Source: Paenibacillus terrae (GTDB lineage Bacteria; Bacillota; Bacilli; Paenibacillales; Paenibacillaceae). From it: a stretch of DNA of 64,000 bases. The notes beneath the pieces are model-generated. The model was not told the DNA's origin, ran no database searches, and worked only from the letters and a program-made list of their open reading frames with translations. Both the position numbers and the translations under genes were made by a program. The stretch lies in assembly GCF_000943545.1 (NCBI RefSeq), contig NZ_JTHP01000029.1:1-64000 (forward strand). Direction: 5' to 3'. Positions within the stretch are counted from its first letter, which is position 1. Each line of letters begins with the position of its first letter. Below, one piece after another: positions 9,512 to 20,341 of the stretch.

Positions 9512-11137
9512 ATGGCTTACGAACCAATCTGGACCGCTCATCCCGATAAACTGAACAAATTCGAATTTGCCAAGCTGGAAAAGGACGGCCTCGACGTCAT
9601 ACGCACCATTATCGAAAACTATGCGAGCGAAGGCTTCGATTCGATCACTGCGGACGATATGGATCGTTTCAAATGGGCCGGAGTGTATCAGCAAAAGCCC
9701 AAGGATGGCCATTTCATGATGCGTGTCCGCATCAACACAGGTATCATGACATCAGCGCAGGCACATGCATTGGCAGACATAGCCACGCTGTACGGACGCG
9801 GTCTCGTTGATGTTACCACCCGTCAGGCTATTCAGTTTCACTGGCTGACGGTTCAAGACTTACCCGATATTTTCGAGCGGCTGGAAAAAGTCGATTTGTA
9901 CTCCTTTGAAGCCTGTGGCGACTGCCCGCGTACAATTGTTGGCAATCCTTTGGCAGGCATTGATCCGAATGAATTGGTCGACACCAAGGACATTGTGGAT
10001 GAAGTCAACCGTTTTTTCGTATTAAATCGGGACTTCTCCAATCTGCCGCGTAAATACAAGATGTCCATCTCCGGTAATACGTACAATAACGCGCAGGCTG
10101 AAATTAACGATTTGTCCTTTACGCCAGCCACTAAAGTAATCGACGGGGAAGAAGTCATCGGCTTCCATGTGATGGTCGGTGGGGGCTTATCCGCCAAGCC
10201 GCATTTGGCGCAATCGCTGGACCTGTTTGTCCGTCCTGATGAAGTTTTGAAGGTTTCCATTGCAGTCACCACCATTTTCCGTGATTACGGCTATCGGGAA
10301 AAACGGCACCATGCTCGCCTGAAATTCCTCATCGCCGATTGGGGCCCGGAAAAGTTTTTAGCCAAGCTCACCGAGTATATCGGCGAAATGCCCGGCCGGG
10401 GCGAAGATAAAACGATCGGCTGGCAAGCAGCTTATTTTGACGGCGTGCATCCACAAGCGCAGCAGGGTCTAAACTATGTCGGCCTGAACGTGCCCGTAGG
10501 CCGTCTGGATGCTGACGAGCTGCATGAGCTGGCCAACCTGGCTGATCGCTACGGTGATGGACAGATTCGTACGACCATGTCGCAAAATATTTTGCTGAGC
10601 GGCGTCCCGGACGACCAGGTGGATGAATTACTACAGGCTCCTGTGCTGCAACGTCTGACGCCACAGCCCAAGCATTTTATGAGCCGTACCGTTTCATGCA
10701 CCGGGAATGAATTCTGCAATCTGGCGATTGTGGAGACTAAAAAGCGGGCGGTTGACGTTGCCGAGTATTTGGATCAGCACGTAGAGCTGGATGAAAAAGT
10801 GCGCATTCATTTCATCGGCTGCCCGAATTCCTGCGGACACAAGCATATCGCAGACATCGGTCTGCAAGGCTCGCTTATTAAGACACCCGAAGGCATGGTC
10901 GACGCGTTCGACATTGCTGTCGGTGGAGCGCTCGGACCGGGTGCCCAGTTCAATAAAGCGCTCAAAGGCCGCGTACGTGGTGATCAGGTCGGCCCTGTGT
11001 TGGCAGAACTGATTCTGTTCTACAAAGAAAATCGAAACGCCGATGAAACTTTTTATGCGTATGTACAACGAGTAGGCATTCCGACTTTTCAGGAAAAGCT
11101 ATCTGCTATTTTGCAGTCCAGCACCGTCGCTTCCTGA
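9512..11137 (+). CDS. Ferredoxin-type nitrite/sulfite reductase (sirohaem, 4Fe-4S)
   Basis: Six-electron reductase that converts nitrite to ammonia or sulfite to sulfide in the cytoplasm. The 541 residues show the duplicated NirA/SIR architecture: a ferrodoxin-like half domain near 55-120 (GHFMMRVRINTG, TTRQAIQFHWL) and a second near 320-385. The 4Fe-4S/sirohaem motifs are CTGNEFC (C-x5-C) and GCPNSCG (C-x3-C). ATG follows GAAGGAGG, chosen over an upstream in-frame ATG that overlaps this site. No flavoprotein subunit, sirohaem gene or assimilatory sulfate gene lies nearby, so nitrite and sulfite cannot be told apart from context. Confidence 0.87.
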   Translation: MAYEPIWTAHPDKLNKFEFAKLEKDGLDVIRTIIENYASEGFDSITADDMDRFKWAGVYQQKPKDGHFMMRVRINTGIMTSAQAHALADIATLYGRGLVDVTTRQAIQFHWLTVQDLPDIFERLEKVDLYSFEACGDCPRTIVGNPLAGIDPNELVDTKDIVDEVNRFFVLNRDFSNLPRKYKMSISGNTYNNAQAEINDLSFTPATKVIDGEEVIGFHVMVGGGLSAKPHLAQSLDLFVRPDEVLKVSIAVTTIFRDYGYREKRHHARLKFLIADWGPEKFLAKLTEYIGEMPGRGEDKTIGWQAAYFDGVHPQAQQGLNYVGLNVPVGRLDADELHELANLADRYGDGQIRTTMSQNILLSGVPDDQVDELLQAPVLQRLTPQPKHFMSRTVSCTGNEFCNLAIVETKKRAVDVAEYLDQHVELDEKVRIHFIGCPNSCGHKHIADIGLQGSLIKTPEGMVDAFDIAVGGALGPGAQFNKALKGRVRGDQVGPVLAELILFYKENRNADETFYAYVQRVGIPTFQEKLSAILQSSTVAS

Positions 11138-11196
11138 GGCTTGTAAGTAAAGCTCTTCTATTAATGTGTTCTCATAACCTAATAGGCATTCCAAGG

Positions 11197-11229
11197 CAGC
11201 CTGTTTGTATCTCGCATACAAGCAGGCTG
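11197..11229 (+). terminator. Terminator of the reductase gene
   Basis: CAGCCTGTTTGTAT pairs with ATACAAGCAGGCTG (one G-U) around CTCGC, followed by TTTCCTTTT. Confidence 0.8.
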
Positions 11230-11278
11230 TTTCCTTTTGGTCAAAACATGGCTGCAAAAGGTCATCTTCTGCGCTTTC

Positions 11279-11308
11279 AAAAAAAAGACACCGGATTATT
11301 CCGGTATC
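11279..11308 (-). terminator. Terminator overlapping the stop codon of the upstream minus-strand gene
   Basis: On the minus strand GATACCGG and CCGGTGTC form a near-perfect 8-bp stem followed by eight T residues. The TAA stop of the 11296-12510 gene sits in the loop. Confidence 0.8.
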
Positions 11309-12510
11309 CATATTTTTGCAAAATCAAGCACTACCGGTTTATGAGCGCCACCGGATGTGGATGTCACCACTGCATAGCCTATCGGTATTTTGTATATGAG
11401 TCCTGTGTCATATCGGATGCCGAAGGAATTGTCTTCCTTGTAATGGGTAGTGGTTTCCCAAACCTTCGCACCGTTTCCTTTCAAGCCAGTGATGGTGATC
11501 CCATGCATCTTCGTGGTGCTTCCCAGCGGATCATATCGGTCACTAAACCGAACGTACACCTGCTCCTCCGGCAGATATACCCGGTCAGTCGGATAATCCT
11601 CTGTATCACCGAACAATTGCAGTCCGTTGCTCAAAATCTGTGTACGCTTGCTGCTCCCTTTAAGCCCTGTCACGGCAATATGGCCGCCAGGCAACTCGCG
11701 TACTTCTGAAATGTCTTTACCAGAGCCCAGGTCAAAATTGATGTTACGGATTTCCCGTCCGTACACATCTGCCTGTACTCCTACCGGGCCATGAGGACTG
11801 TTCATAAGTGCATAGTATCCATCGTGATTGCCAACCAACCAACCCGAAGTCACCCCGTCCTTCGTTCGATTCCACAGCTCCTCACCAGCTTCTGAGTATT
11901 TGAGTATGGTAAATGCTTGCTCATCCCGATTTAGAGAGGAAACAAGAAATCCGCCGTCCGCAAGCGGTTCCAAACCTATAAGGGAGTTTTGTCCATGGGA
12001 TGCCAAGCCATCCATTTGTAACGTTTTGGACCACACGCTATTCCCGTCCTCATCTAACCGTGAAGCCTGTAACTCCCGTATCCCATCTGGCTTCGTATAG
12101 TCGATAAGCAGCAGCGAGCCACCATCCGACGTCTCCCGCTGGACTCCCCTACTGCTTGCACCAGGCTGCACGTTCAGATCCAGCTCATGTTTCCACACAC
12201 CCTCCAGCGAGCTGTCCAGCTTGCCGTACGTGACATGCACCACACTTGTCTCAGTGTTGTCTTCGATGTTCAGTACCAGAAACCCACCATTCGCTGCGGG
12301 CTGAATATAATTGTGTAGATTCCCTTCATCCTCAAAGCTTCCAATCGCCGCGCTTGTTTCAATCTCAGCCTGCTTGGGTACAGCCACCTCGGACACCTCG
12401 GATGCATAAGACGGAACAGCGCTAAACCCCATGACCAATGCCGCTAAAGCAACTCCTGCTGTCCATGAATAAACACGTGTACGTAGAAACCCGTTTCGCA
12501 TTCCCTTCAA
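11296..12510 (-). CDS. Secreted protein of unknown function, possible beta-propeller
   Basis: A 404-residue exported protein. The signal peptide spans about 14-37 (WTAGVALAALVMGFSAVPSY). The mature part has recurring blocks that resemble propeller blades: GGFLVLNIEDN, GGSLLLIDYTKPDGI, GGFLVSSLNRDEQ and GHIAVTGLKGS, each a Gly-Gly turn followed by a hydrophobic strand. This pattern is common in extracellular WD40/PQQ-like propellers, but I cannot name a family. The start is TTG, preceded by AGGGAG at 9-base spacing; a nearby ATG nine bases downstream is too close to its possible site. The gene appears to stand alone and ends in its own terminator. Confidence 0.7.
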   Translation of the reverse strand: MKGMRNGFLRTRVYSWTAGVALAALVMGFSAVPSYASEVSEVAVPKQAEIETSAAIGSFEDEGNLHNYIQPAANGGFLVLNIEDNTETSVVHVTYGKLDSSLEGVWKHELDLNVQPGASSRGVQRETSDGGSLLLIDYTKPDGIRELQASRLDEDGNSVWSKTLQMDGLASHGQNSLIGLEPLADGGFLVSSLNRDEQAFTILKYSEAGEELWNRTKDGVTSGWLVGNHDGYYALMNSPHGPVGVQADVYGREIRNINFDLGSGKDISEVRELPGGHIAVTGLKGSSKRTQILSNGLQLFGDTEDYPTDRVYLPEEQVYVRFSDRYDPLGSTTKMHGITITGLKGNGAKVWETTTHYKEDNSFGIRYDTGLIYKIPIGYAVVTSTSGGAHKPVVLDFAKIWIPE

Positions 12511-12918
12511 ACGTTCCAGCTCCCTTCATGACTTTACCTCAGAGATGTTTTTAAAAACCTTAGATGTGATAAGACTACAGACGGTTTCGCTTCAACTTGT
12601 AATGGTTGTCACGTGGGCACGGAACTTCATGCGATGCTATACAATCATGAGTTATATATTTACCTCTTCAAGCCCGAGCCCAAACATTTGAAACTCCAAA
12701 ATGGAGACTGCTCCGAGACTTTCTGCCGATGAATATACGTATAGATTTATTATTCCAGCGCTTGGTAAACTATGTGTCACATGCTTTAACGCAAGATTTG
12801 GATAAAAGTTCTCTTTTTTTACAAAATAAAGCCCCACCAAGGCAAAGGAATGAATACGGTAATTCGTATTCTGCCTCCATACCTGTGTGGGGCTTACAAG
12901 ACTTACATAAAATGATGT
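12511..12918. other. Intergenic region between a secreted protein and uvrA
   Basis: Besides the uvrA terminator (12822-12895) I see no supported feature here. A 62-residue minus-strand frame at 12652-12840 lacks a ribosome binding site and was rejected. The promoter of the 11296-12510 gene should lie near 12540-12640. Confidence 0.5.
12822..12895 (-). terminator. uvrA terminator
   Basis: AAGCCCCAC (12829-12837) pairs with GTGGGGCTT (12887-12895); an inner hairpin AATACG/CGTATT lies in the loop. On the minus strand the stem is followed by TATTTTGT. Confidence 0.75.
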
Positions 12919-15780
12919 CTACAGATCGGCTGTCTGAAGCGCTTGGCTGCGCTGTGTATCCCGTTCAAGGATCGGCTTCAAATACCGTCCTGTATAGGAT
13001 TCTTCGACCTTCACGAGCTGCTCAGGTGTCCCAGTAGCCAAAATCGTGCCACCGCCGCTACCGCCTTCCGGTCCCAAATCAATCAGATAATCGGCTGTTT
13101 TAATCACATCCAGATTATGCTCAATGACCAATACTGTTTCTCCCGAATCGACCAAACGATGCAGCACCGTCAGCAATCGGTCAATATCGTGAACATGCAG
13201 ACCCGTTGTCGGCTCGTCCAAAATGTAAATCGTCTTACCCGTGCTGCGACGATACAGTTCGGAAGCCAGCTTCACACGCTGCGCTTCGCCCCCGGACAAG
13301 GTAGTCGCAGGCTGTCCCAGCTTGATATATCCCAAACCTACATCCAGCAGCGTCTGAATCTTGCGATGAATCTTCGGAATATTTTCAAAAAACTCTGTCG
13401 CATCCTCTACTGTCATTTCCAGCACATCGGCAATACTTTTACTTTTGTACTTCACTTCAAGAGTTTCCCGATTATAGCGTTTGCCCTTACACACTTCACA
13501 CGGAACGTATACATCCGGCAGAAAGTGCATTTCAATCTTGATAATGCCGTCGCCCTTGCAAGCCTCGCAACGACCACCCTTAATGTTAAAGCTAAAGCGA
13601 CCTTTTTGGTAGCCTCGGACCTTGGCCTCATTTGTTTTTGAAAATAAATCACGAATATCATCAAATACCCCGGTGTAGGTTGCAGGATTTGAACGCGGCG
13701 TGCGGCCGATCGGAGACTGATCAATCTCAACGACCTTATCGATATTTTCAAGCCCGCGAATTTCCTTATGTTGACCTGGACGCACTCTGGCCCGGTTCAG
13801 ATCACGCGCCAGCGTTTTGTATAGAATTTCGTTGACCAGCGTTGACTTCCCAGATCCGGATACGCCAGTAACAGCCGTGAAAATACCTAACGGGATTTTA
13901 ACATTCAAATTTTTGAGATTGTTCTCCTTAGCCCCGCGGACCTCCAGCCACTTATCCGTAGGCTTGCGCCGTTCGGTATTGACCGGAATGAACTTGCGTC
14001 CGCTCAAATATTGCCCGGTTAAGGAATTCGGGTCTTCCATGACTTCCTGCGGAGTCCCCTGTGACATGATCATGCCGCCGTGGATTCCGGCCCCCGGACC
14101 GATATCAATAATATAGTCGGCCGCCATCATCGTATCTTCGTCATGCTCCACCACAATCAGCGTATTCCCCAGATTCCGCATATGCTCCAATGCACTAATC
14201 AGGCGGTCATTATCCCGCTGATGCAACCCTATGCTTGGCTCGTCCAAAATATACAGTACACCCATCAGGCTGGAACCGATCTGTGTCGCCAACCGGATAC
14301 GTTGTGCCTCACCACCGGATAACGTGCCCGCTGCACGACTTAAGGTCAGGTACTCCAATCCAACATTAACGAGAAATCCCAAACGGCTGTTAATTTCCTT
14401 AAAAATGAGATTGGCAATGGACTGTTCCTTCTCACTCAACACCAGCGTTTTGAAAAATTGAGACGCTTCGCCGATGGACAAATCAGTTACATAGGCAATG
14501 TTACGCTCCTGAATAGTCACCGCCAGAGTTTCTTTCTTCAAACGATGTCCCTTACAGGTGTTACACGGCTTTGCGCTCATAAATCCTTCAATAAACTCAC
14601 GGATACCATCCGAAGCTGTGTCACGATAGCGACGCTCCAGATTCGGGATAATTCCCTCGAAGGTCACATAGGCTTCCTTGCGTTGGCCAAAATCATTTTC
14701 ATAACGAAACCGGATCTTCTGGTCGCCTGTTCCATGTAATATGGTGTTCATTTGTTCCGTGGTCAGTTGGCTGACAGGAATGTTCTGTGAAATACTATAA
14801 TGCTCGCATACGGACTGCAAAAACTGCGGATAATAGGTGGAGGTTCCTCCACTCCACGCCTGAAATGCTCCATCTTCTACACTTTTCTCCGGGTCAGGAA
14901 TAAGCAGGTCGGGGTCGACAACCATTTTAACGCCCAATCCGTCACAATCCGGGCAAGCACCGAATGGACTGTTAAAAGAGAACATCCGCGGCGACAGCTC
15001 GTCTATACTGAAACCACAGATTGGACAGGCAAAATTAGAACTGAAACGCAACTCTTCTTGCCCCATCATGTCCACCAGCAACTGACCTCCCGAAAGGTTC
15101 AATGCTGTCTCAATAGAATCGGACAGACGTGTACGCACATCCTCCTTAACCACGATCCGGTCTACAACCACTTCAATGGAATGCTTCTTGTTTTTCTCCA
15201 GTTCGATCTTTTCGGATAACTCACGCAGTTCGCCATTGACACGCACCCGTACAAAGCCTTGCTTGGCAATATCCGCAAACAGCGTTTTATGCTCACCTTT
15301 GCGTCCTGAAACCAACGGAGCCAAAATTTGCAGTCTTGTCTTTTCAGGATATTGCAAAATGCGGTCCACCATTTGTTCAACCGTTTGTGATGTAATTTCA
15401 ACGCCATGTTCAGGACAATGAGGGTGACCAATTCGAGCAAACAGCAACCGCAAATAGTCATAAATCTCCGTAACCGTACCAACGGTAGAACGCGGGTTAC
15501 GGCTCGTAGTCTTTTGGTCAATGGAAATCGCAGGAGACAGTCCGTCAATGGAATCCACATCCGGTTTCTCCATCTGTCCCAGGAATTGACGCGCATACGC
15601 GGATAAAGACTCCACATAACGCCGCTGTCCTTCTGCATAAATCGTATCGAAAGCCAGTGACGATTTACCTGAGCCACTTAGCCCCGTCAGGACGACAAAT
15701 TTGTCCCTAGGGATGGTCACGTCAATATTTTTGAGATTATGCGCTCGAGCGCCTTTGATGATGATGCTTTCATTCGCCAA
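12919..15780 (-). CDS. uvrA: Excinuclease ABC subunit A
   Basis: DNA damage sensor of nucleotide excision repair; dimers load UvrB at lesions. Two ABC ATPase units are present: Walker [11 protein letters not shown] near the N-terminus and [10 protein letters not shown] near residue 640, with signatures [12 protein letters not shown] and [12 protein letters not shown] and Walker B segments [11 protein letters not shown] and [11 protein letters not shown]. Zinc-finger cysteines appear in CPICG...CPDC and CEACKG...CEVC. Total 953 residues. I moved the start to TTG at 15780 because AAGGAG lies 9 bases upstream and the protein then begins MANES as in other UvrA proteins; an ATG 21 bases upstream has no site. 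It follows uvrB by 169 bases. Confidence 0.97.
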   Translation of the reverse strand: MANESIIIKGARAHNLKNIDVTIPRDKFVVLTGLSGSGKSSLAFDTIYAEGQRRYVESLSAYARQFLGQMEKPDVDSIDGLSPAISIDQKTTSRNPRSTVGTVTEIYDYLRLLFARIGHPHCPEHGVEITSQTVEQMVDRILQYPEKTRLQILAPLVSGRKGEHKTLFADIAKQGFVRVRVNGELRELSEKIELEKNKKHSIEVVVDRIVVKEDVRTRLSDSIETALNLSGGQLLVDMMGQEELRFSSNFACPICGFSIDELSPRMFSFNSPFGACPDCDGLGVKMVVDPDLLIPDPEKSVEDGAFQAWSGGTSTYYPQFLQSVCEHYSISQNIPVSQLTTEQMNTILHGTGDQKIRFRYENDFGQRKEAYVTFEGIIPNLERRYRDTASDGIREFIEGFMSAKPCNTCKGHRLKKETLAVTIQERNIAYVTDLSIGEASQFFKTLVLSEKEQSIANLIFKEINSRLGFLVNVGLEYLTLSRAAGTLSGGEAQRIRLATQIGSSLMGVLYILDEPSIGLHQRDNDRLISALEHMRNLGNTLIVVEHDEDTMMAADYIIDIGPGAGIHGGMIMSQGTPQEVMEDPNSLTGQYLSGRKFIPVNTERRKPTDKWLEVRGAKENNLKNLNVKIPLGIFTAVTGVSGSGKSTLVNEILYKTLARDLNRARVRPGQHKEIRGLENIDKVVEIDQSPIGRTPRSNPATYTGVFDDIRDLFSKTNEAKVRGYQKGRFSFNIKGGRCEACKGDGIIKIEMHFLPDVYVPCEVCKGKRYNRETLEVKYKSKSIADVLEMTVEDATEFFENIPKIHRKIQTLLDVGLGYIKLGQPATTLSGGEAQRVKLASELYRRSTGKTIYILDEPTTGLHVHDIDRLLTVLHRLVDSGETVLVIEHNLDVIKTADYLIDLGPEGGSGGGTILATGTPEQLVKVEESYTGRYLKPILERDTQRSQALQTADL

Positions 15781-15949
15781 ATGTTTCATCTCCTTAGCCA
15801 TAGTTCACGTCATGCTATATTGCGATGGAATACCCCATGCAAGTGATATATCGCAAAGAGAACGACCACATGGGCCGCCCTCGCTATTTTTAAAAGCAAT
15901 CATCCATTTCATTTTCAATGTGTTCACACTACTAGACGTCCCTGAAAGC

Positions 15950-17941
15950 TTAATCAGCCCGCAGTTCCAGCAAAGCGTCACGCAACTCGGCGGCGCGCTC
16001 GAACTGAAGATTCTTGGCAGCATCCTTCATTTCCGCTTCCAAACGCTGAATCAGCGACTGACGCTCCTTCTTGGAAAGTTTACCCGTCTCACCAGGAAGG
16101 TAATCATTACGCGCCTCGGCCACCTTGGTCGCTTCAATGACATCACGAATCTTTTTACGAATCGTTTGCGGGGTAATGCCATGGTCTTCATTATACTGAA
16201 TTTGAATCGCACGGCGGCGTTCGGTTTCTTTTATCGCTTTATCCATAGAATCCGTAATTTTGTCACCGTACATAATAACACGGCCATCGCTATTCCGTGC
16301 TGCCCGTCCAATGGTTTGGATGAGCGAACGTTCGGAACGCAGGAAGCCTTCCTTGTCCGCATCCAAAATCGTCACCAGTGATACTTCTGGCAAATCCAGA
16401 CCTTCCCGCAACAGATTGATTCCAATCAGGACATCAAAGGTACCCAAACGAAGATCACGTAAAATCGCCATCCGCTCCAGTGTCTTAATCTCGGAGTGCA
16501 TATATCGGACCTTGATACCCACTTCTTTTAAATAGTCGGTCAGATCCTCAGACATTTTCTTGGTAAGCGTGGTGACCAGTACCCGCTCCTCACGCTCCAT
16601 CCGAAGCCGTATCTCGCTAATGAGATCGTCGATCTGTCCCTTGCTCGGCCGCACCTCAATGATCGGGTCAAGAAGCCCCGTAGGTCGGATGATCTGTTGC
16701 ACAGTCGTTTCGCATTTCTCCAGCTCATAGGGGCCTGGTGTAGCTGATACGTAGACGATCTGACTCACCTTGTCCTCGAACTCTTCAAACTTCAGCGGGC
16801 GGTTATCCAGCGCAGATGGCAGACGGAAACCATGGTCCACCAGTACATTCTTACGTGCTTGGTCACCATTATACATCGCCCGAATCTGCGGCAACGTAAC
16901 ATGAGACTCATCAATCACGATCAGCATATCATCCGGAAAATAATCCATCAGCGTATACGGTGTCGCCCCCCGCTCGCGGAATGTCAGTGGACCTGAGTAA
17001 TTCTCGACGCCGGAACAAAAACCGACCTCTTTCATCATCTCGATATCATAGCGGGTACGTTGCTCCAAACGTTGTGCCTCCAGCAGCTTCCCCTGTTCCT
17101 TCAGCTCCACTAACCGCTCTTCAAGCTCACGTTCAATGTTGACCAGTGCTACCTTCATCGTATCCTCATGAGTAACGAAGTGAGATGCAGGGAAAATGGC
17201 AATATGATCACGTTCACCGATCAATTCACCCGTAAGCACATTAATCTCGGTGATCCGTTCAATTTCATCCCCGAACAGTTCTACCCGTATAGCGTGTTCC
17301 CCATGGGAAGCCGGGAATATTTCAACAACATCCCCCCGTACACGGAAAGTACCCCGCACGAAGTTGATATCGTTCCGCTGATATTGAATATCGACCAAGC
17401 GGGACAAAATCTGATTGCGGGGTTTCTCCATGCCGACTCTAAGCGAGAGCAGCAGGCTTGAATATTCTTTCGGGGAACCCAGACCATAAATGCAGGAGAC
17501 ACTCGCTACAATAATAACGTCACGACGCTCAAACAGAGAGCTTGTGGCTGAGTGGCGAAGTTTATCAATCTCCTCATTGATGCTGGAATCCTTCTCAATA
17601 TACGTATCGGAAGACGGAATGTATGCTTCCGGTTGGTAGTAATCATAGTAACTGACAAAATAATCGACTGAGTTATTCGGAAAAAACTCCTTAAACTCAC
17701 TCGCCAGTTGGGCAGCCAAAGTCTTGTTATGCGCAATAACCAGAGTAGGCCGATTCAATTTGGCAATCGTCTGTGCGATGGTAAACGTCTTACCTGTTCC
17801 CGTAGCACCCAACAGCGTTTGATGTTTTTTTCCTTTAGTAATCCCCTCTACCAATTCAAGAATGGCATGAGGCTGATCGCCTTGAGGTTGGAATTCCGAC
17901 TGAATTTCAAAAGTCTTATCGCTAACAACGATATCACTCAT
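15950..17941 (-). CDS. uvrB: Excinuclease ABC subunit B
   Basis: Helicase-like core subunit of nucleotide excision repair that verifies damage and recruits UvrC. The 663 residues are the family length. Walker A is [11 protein letters not shown] (about 40-50); the beta-hairpin region [12 protein letters not shown], the DEAD-like IDESH and the motif VI segment QTIGRAARN are all present. A UVR motif ([20 protein letters not shown]) closes the protein and binds UvrC. It is upstream of uvrA, giving the common uvrBA order, and is divergent from motA. A strong sigma-A promoter with an overlapping LexA-like box precedes it. Confidence 0.97.
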   Translation of the reverse strand: MSDIVVSDKTFEIQSEFQPQGDQPHAILELVEGITKGKKHQTLLGATGTGKTFTIAQTIAKLNRPTLVIAHNKTLAAQLASEFKEFFPNNSVDYFVSYYDYYQPEAYIPSSDTYIEKDSSINEEIDKLRHSATSSLFERRDVIIVASVSCIYGLGSPKEYSSLLLSLRVGMEKPRNQILSRLVDIQYQRNDINFVRGTFRVRGDVVEIFPASHGEHAIRVELFGDEIERITEINVLTGELIGERDHIAIFPASHFVTHEDTMKVALVNIERELEERLVELKEQGKLLEAQRLEQRTRYDIEMMKEVGFCSGVENYSGPLTFRERGATPYTLMDYFPDDMLIVIDESHVTLPQIRAMYNGDQARKNVLVDHGFRLPSALDNRPLKFEEFEDKVSQIVYVSATPGPYELEKCETTVQQIIRPTGLLDPIIEVRPSKGQIDDLISEIRLRMEREERVLVTTLTKKMSEDLTDYLKEVGIKVRYMHSEIKTLERMAILRDLRLGTFDVLIGINLLREGLDLPEVSLVTILDADKEGFLRSERSLIQTIGRAARNSDGRVIMYGDKITDSMDKAIKETERRRAIQIQYNEDHGITPQTIRKKIRDVIEATKVAEARNDYLPGETGKLSKKERQSLIQRLEAEMKDAAKNLQFERAAELRDALLELRAD

Positions 17942-18071
17942 TGCCCTGCATCACCCTTATCGTCTAAAATGGAAACATCATGTTTCTACAACAGTCGAGT
18001 TGAAACGTCTTTACCTGTAAACCTATGTCGATATTTCCCGAGCAATGATACTTGGGAAATATGGTTGGATA

Positions 18072-18085
18072 GGAATGTTTGTTCC
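18072..18085. promoter_or_regulatory. Putative LexA (SOS) box upstream of uvrB
   Basis: GGAATGTTTGTTCC resembles the Bacillus SOS box CGAACN4GTTCG with three mismatches and keeps the GAA-N6-TTC palindrome. It sits just downstream of the -10 of the uvrB promoter, where LexA would block initiation. Confidence 0.55.
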
Positions 18086-18088
18086 CGT

Positions 18089-18117
18089 ATTATACCTCTT
18101 TCTTTCCTTGGATGCAA
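18089..18117 (-). promoter_or_regulatory. Sigma-A promoter of uvrBA
   Basis: Minus strand: TTGCAT (18112-18117), 17-base spacer, TATAAT (18089-18094). The -10 matches consensus exactly. Confidence 0.75.
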
Positions 18118-18149
18118 ACGATAAGTCTTGAATAGGAGTGAATTAAATT

Positions 18150-18977
18150 TTGGATATCACCATCGTATTGGGCATCATCGCCGGAATCATAGCATTAATC
18201 GGTGGCTTCTTATGGGAAGGCGGACAATTTACAGGGCTGCTTCAAGGTACATCGGCTCTGATTGTGTTTGGCGGAACGCTCGCCGCAGTGGTCATCAGCT
18301 ACCCCGCCTCTAAACTAAAGACCATACCAGCTGCCCTTCGGATGGCCTTTAGCCGTGAGGACAACCTCTCCGAGCAATATATTGAAGATTTGGTTTCCAT
18401 GGCAGCCACCTCCCGCCGATCCGGAGTGCTTGCGCTGGAGCGTATTTCCTCAGAACATCCGAATGCATTTCTGCGCGAAGGTCTTCAACTGGTCATTGAC
18501 GGAACCGAGCAGGAACAAATTAAACAAATTCTGGAACTCGAGTTAGATACCATTGAGCATAAGTACGAAGGATATGCCAAAATATTTGAATCTGCAGGCG
18601 GCTATGCCCCTACGATGGGGATTATCGGTACTGTGATGGGCCTGATCCATGTACTCGGTAGCCTGACCGAGCCGACAGCGCTTGGACCGTCTATTGCCGT
18701 CGCTTTTATCGCTACACTATACGGCGTTGCCAGCGCCAATCTGATTTTCCTGCCCATCGCATCCAAGATCAGAGCATGCAGCGAAGGTGAAATGGTCACG
18801 ATGGATTTACTGCTGCAAGGCATTCTCGCCATTCAAAACGGAGAGAATCCGAAGCTTGTACGCAAAAAACTGGAGTTCTTTATCCGTTCAGAGCAAAATC
18901 TGGAGCCTAAGCCGCCTCGTCGCTCACGTTCAGAGGACGCTACTCCAAAGGAGGACTTCCATGAGAGCGCGCGCTAA
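18150..18977 (+). CDS. motA: Flagellar stator protein MotA
   Basis: Membrane subunit of the flagellar stator that couples ion flow to rotation. The 275 residues show four hydrophobic segments: IVLGIIAGIIALIGGF (about 4-20), ALIVFGGTLAAVVIS, and the C-terminal pair with the conserved PTMGIIGTVMGLIHVLGSL and AVAFIATLYGVASANL. A charged cytoplasmic loop lies between. The start is TTG behind TAGGAGTG. The end overlaps motB by 17 bases. Whether it is the proton-type MotA or sodium-type MotP cannot be settled by eye. Confidence 0.93.
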   Translation: MDITIVLGIIAGIIALIGGFLWEGGQFTGLLQGTSALIVFGGTLAAVVISYPASKLKTIPAALRMAFSREDNLSEQYIEDLVSMAATSRRSGVLALERISSEHPNAFLREGLQLVIDGTEQEQIKQILELELDTIEHKYEGYAKIFESAGGYAPTMGIIGTVMGLIHVLGSLTEPTALGPSIAVAFIATLYGVASANLIFLPIASKIRACSEGEMVTMDLLLQGILAIQNGENPKLVRKKLEFFIRSEQNLEPKPPRRSRSEDATPKEDFHESAR

Positions 18978-19773
18978 GCGCCGCCAACGTCAAGGAGGCG
19001 GGGACCATCGTGACCGCTGGATGATTACTTACGCCGATCTGATCACACTGCTGCTCATTTTTTTCGTAGTAATGTACGCTATGAGCAGCCTGGATGCGAA
19101 AAAATACGATGTCGTTGTTCAATCCCTACAGGATACGTTCCATAAAGGCGATTCTATTTTGGAGCAAGGTTCAGGGATTACGGGTACTGCTGACCGTTAC
19201 ACAAGCAAGAATCCGCCCACAACCAAGCAACCTTCATCCGATAACAAAGCAGCCGGACCGACCAAACTGACCGAACGTGAGCAGGCATTTCGCAAGCAGG
19301 AAAAAGAACTGCAAAATCTGATGAGCGTCATTGAGCAATATATTTCGGATAATAAGTTGCAAGGTCAGATTTTCGTATCCGATCAGCCACGTGGTATTGT
19401 CATCACCCTGAACGACCGCTTTTTATTCGATCAGGGCAGGGCTGCACTCAAGCAAGGCTCTGCAAACACGTTATCCAAGCTGGCAAGTCTGTTCCGGGAT
19501 TTGAAAACGCCGATCAGCATCGAGGGCCATACGGACAATATTCCGTTCACACGCTCTTCGAACGCTTCGACCTACAAGGACAACTGGGAGCTTTCCGGGG
19601 CACGGGCGCTATCCGTGCTTCGATTCTTTCTAGACAGAGAAGGATTATCTCCTACAGAATTTCAATACGCAGGTTATGCCGATACACGACCGGTTGGTGA
19701 TAATACCACCGAGGCCGGACGACAAAAAAACCGCCGTGTCGAAATTACCGTACTGCGCCAGCTTCAACAGTAA
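18961..19773 (+). CDS. motB: Flagellar stator protein MotB
   Basis: Peptidoglycan-anchored stator subunit, 270 residues. After a basic cytoplasmic N-terminus the single membrane helix reads WMITYADLITLLLIFFVV (about 20-37) and holds the ion-binding Asp in YAD. A flexible linker follows, then an OmpA-like domain (about 130-265) with FDQGRAALKQGS, the peptidoglycan-binding ISIEGHTDNIPF and ARALSVLRFFLDR, ending with GRQKNRRVEITVL. ATG follows AAAGGAGG inside the motA 3' end, indicating translational coupling. Confidence 0.95.
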   Translation: MRARAKRRQRQGGGDHRDRWMITYADLITLLLIFFVVMYAMSSLDAKKYDVVVQSLQDTFHKGDSILEQGSGITGTADRYTSKNPPTTKQPSSDNKAAGPTKLTEREQAFRKQEKELQNLMSVIEQYISDNKLQGQIFVSDQPRGIVITLNDRFLFDQGRAALKQGSANTLSKLASLFRDLKTPISIEGHTDNIPFTRSSNASTYKDNWELSGARALSVLRFFLDREGLSPTEFQYAGYADTRPVGDNTTEAGRQKNRRVEITVLRQLQQ

Positions 19774-19778
19774 ATGCC

Positions 19779-19821
19779 AAAAACCTCCTCAGTCACACTC
19801 AACGTGAACCGGGAGGTTTTT
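19779..19821 (+). terminator. motAB terminator
   Basis: AAAAACCTCC pairs perfectly with GGAGGTTTTT five bases after the motB stop. Confidence 0.9.
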
Positions 19822-20004
19822 GTATACATTTTATAGTTCTACATGGCTTCCGCTCTGATGACGCAGAACAATAAACCGTACGAACAGCGTTGTATAGAGC
19901 GACGTACGAGAGATGAGGGAGGTTATTTTGTTTAAGTCTATATTCCCACTATGTATTAGAAGCCAAGGTGAAGTTAGGTAAAGCCTGGTCATGATGCTGG
20001 AAAA

Positions 20005-20229
20005 TCAATAAGATAAGGCAAACTCGTGTTGCTTCTCTCGCACTGGTGAAGTTTTGGAGATGCTCTGCTTGTGATAGCTATATTTCCAATCGCTGTACAA
20101 ATTAAGGAGCCGATCCAACTCCATAGACTTGGTCAACACCTGTCGATCCTTCAATCCCACTTCTTTCGCCAAATCATTTAATTCCTTACGCTTTTCTTCG
20201 ATGCAATCCTCCAATTCTTTCAATTTCAC
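20005..20229 (-). CDS. Spo0E-like aspartyl-phosphate phosphatase
   Basis: Small regulator of 74 residues. Spo0E-family proteins dephosphorylate Spo0A-P and delay sporulation. The sequence has the two-helix pattern of the family: ELEDCIEEKRKELNDLAKE, then VLTKSMELDRLLNLY, with the S-x-x-L-D motif that carries the catalytic residues. The start is GTG at 20229, with AGGAGG nine bases upstream; an ATG farther upstream gives an N-terminus unlike the family. It lies downstream of the AloR/AloP pair and is separated from it by a terminator. Confidence 0.82.
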   Translation of the reverse strand: MKLKELEDCIEEKRKELNDLAKEVGLKDRQVLTKSMELDRLLNLYSDWKYSYHKQSISKTSPVREKQHEFALSY

Positions 20230-20341
20230 ATCAACAAACCTCCTGTTTGGTATGGTATTTACAGTTAGTTTACAAGCTGATACCTTCCCCACAGGTTAAT
20301 AATATAATAAAACCCATTTCATCCCTTTAACGGAATAAATC

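Noticed and set aside
12652..12840. 62-codon minus-strand frame between uvrA and the secreted-protein gene
   Set aside because: No ribosome binding site, and no visible signal peptide or family.
18027..18034. GTCGATAT, close to the sigma-D -10 (GCCGATAT), upstream of motA
   Set aside because: No acceptable TAAA-type -35 lies about 15 bases upstream, so a flagellar promoter is not supported.
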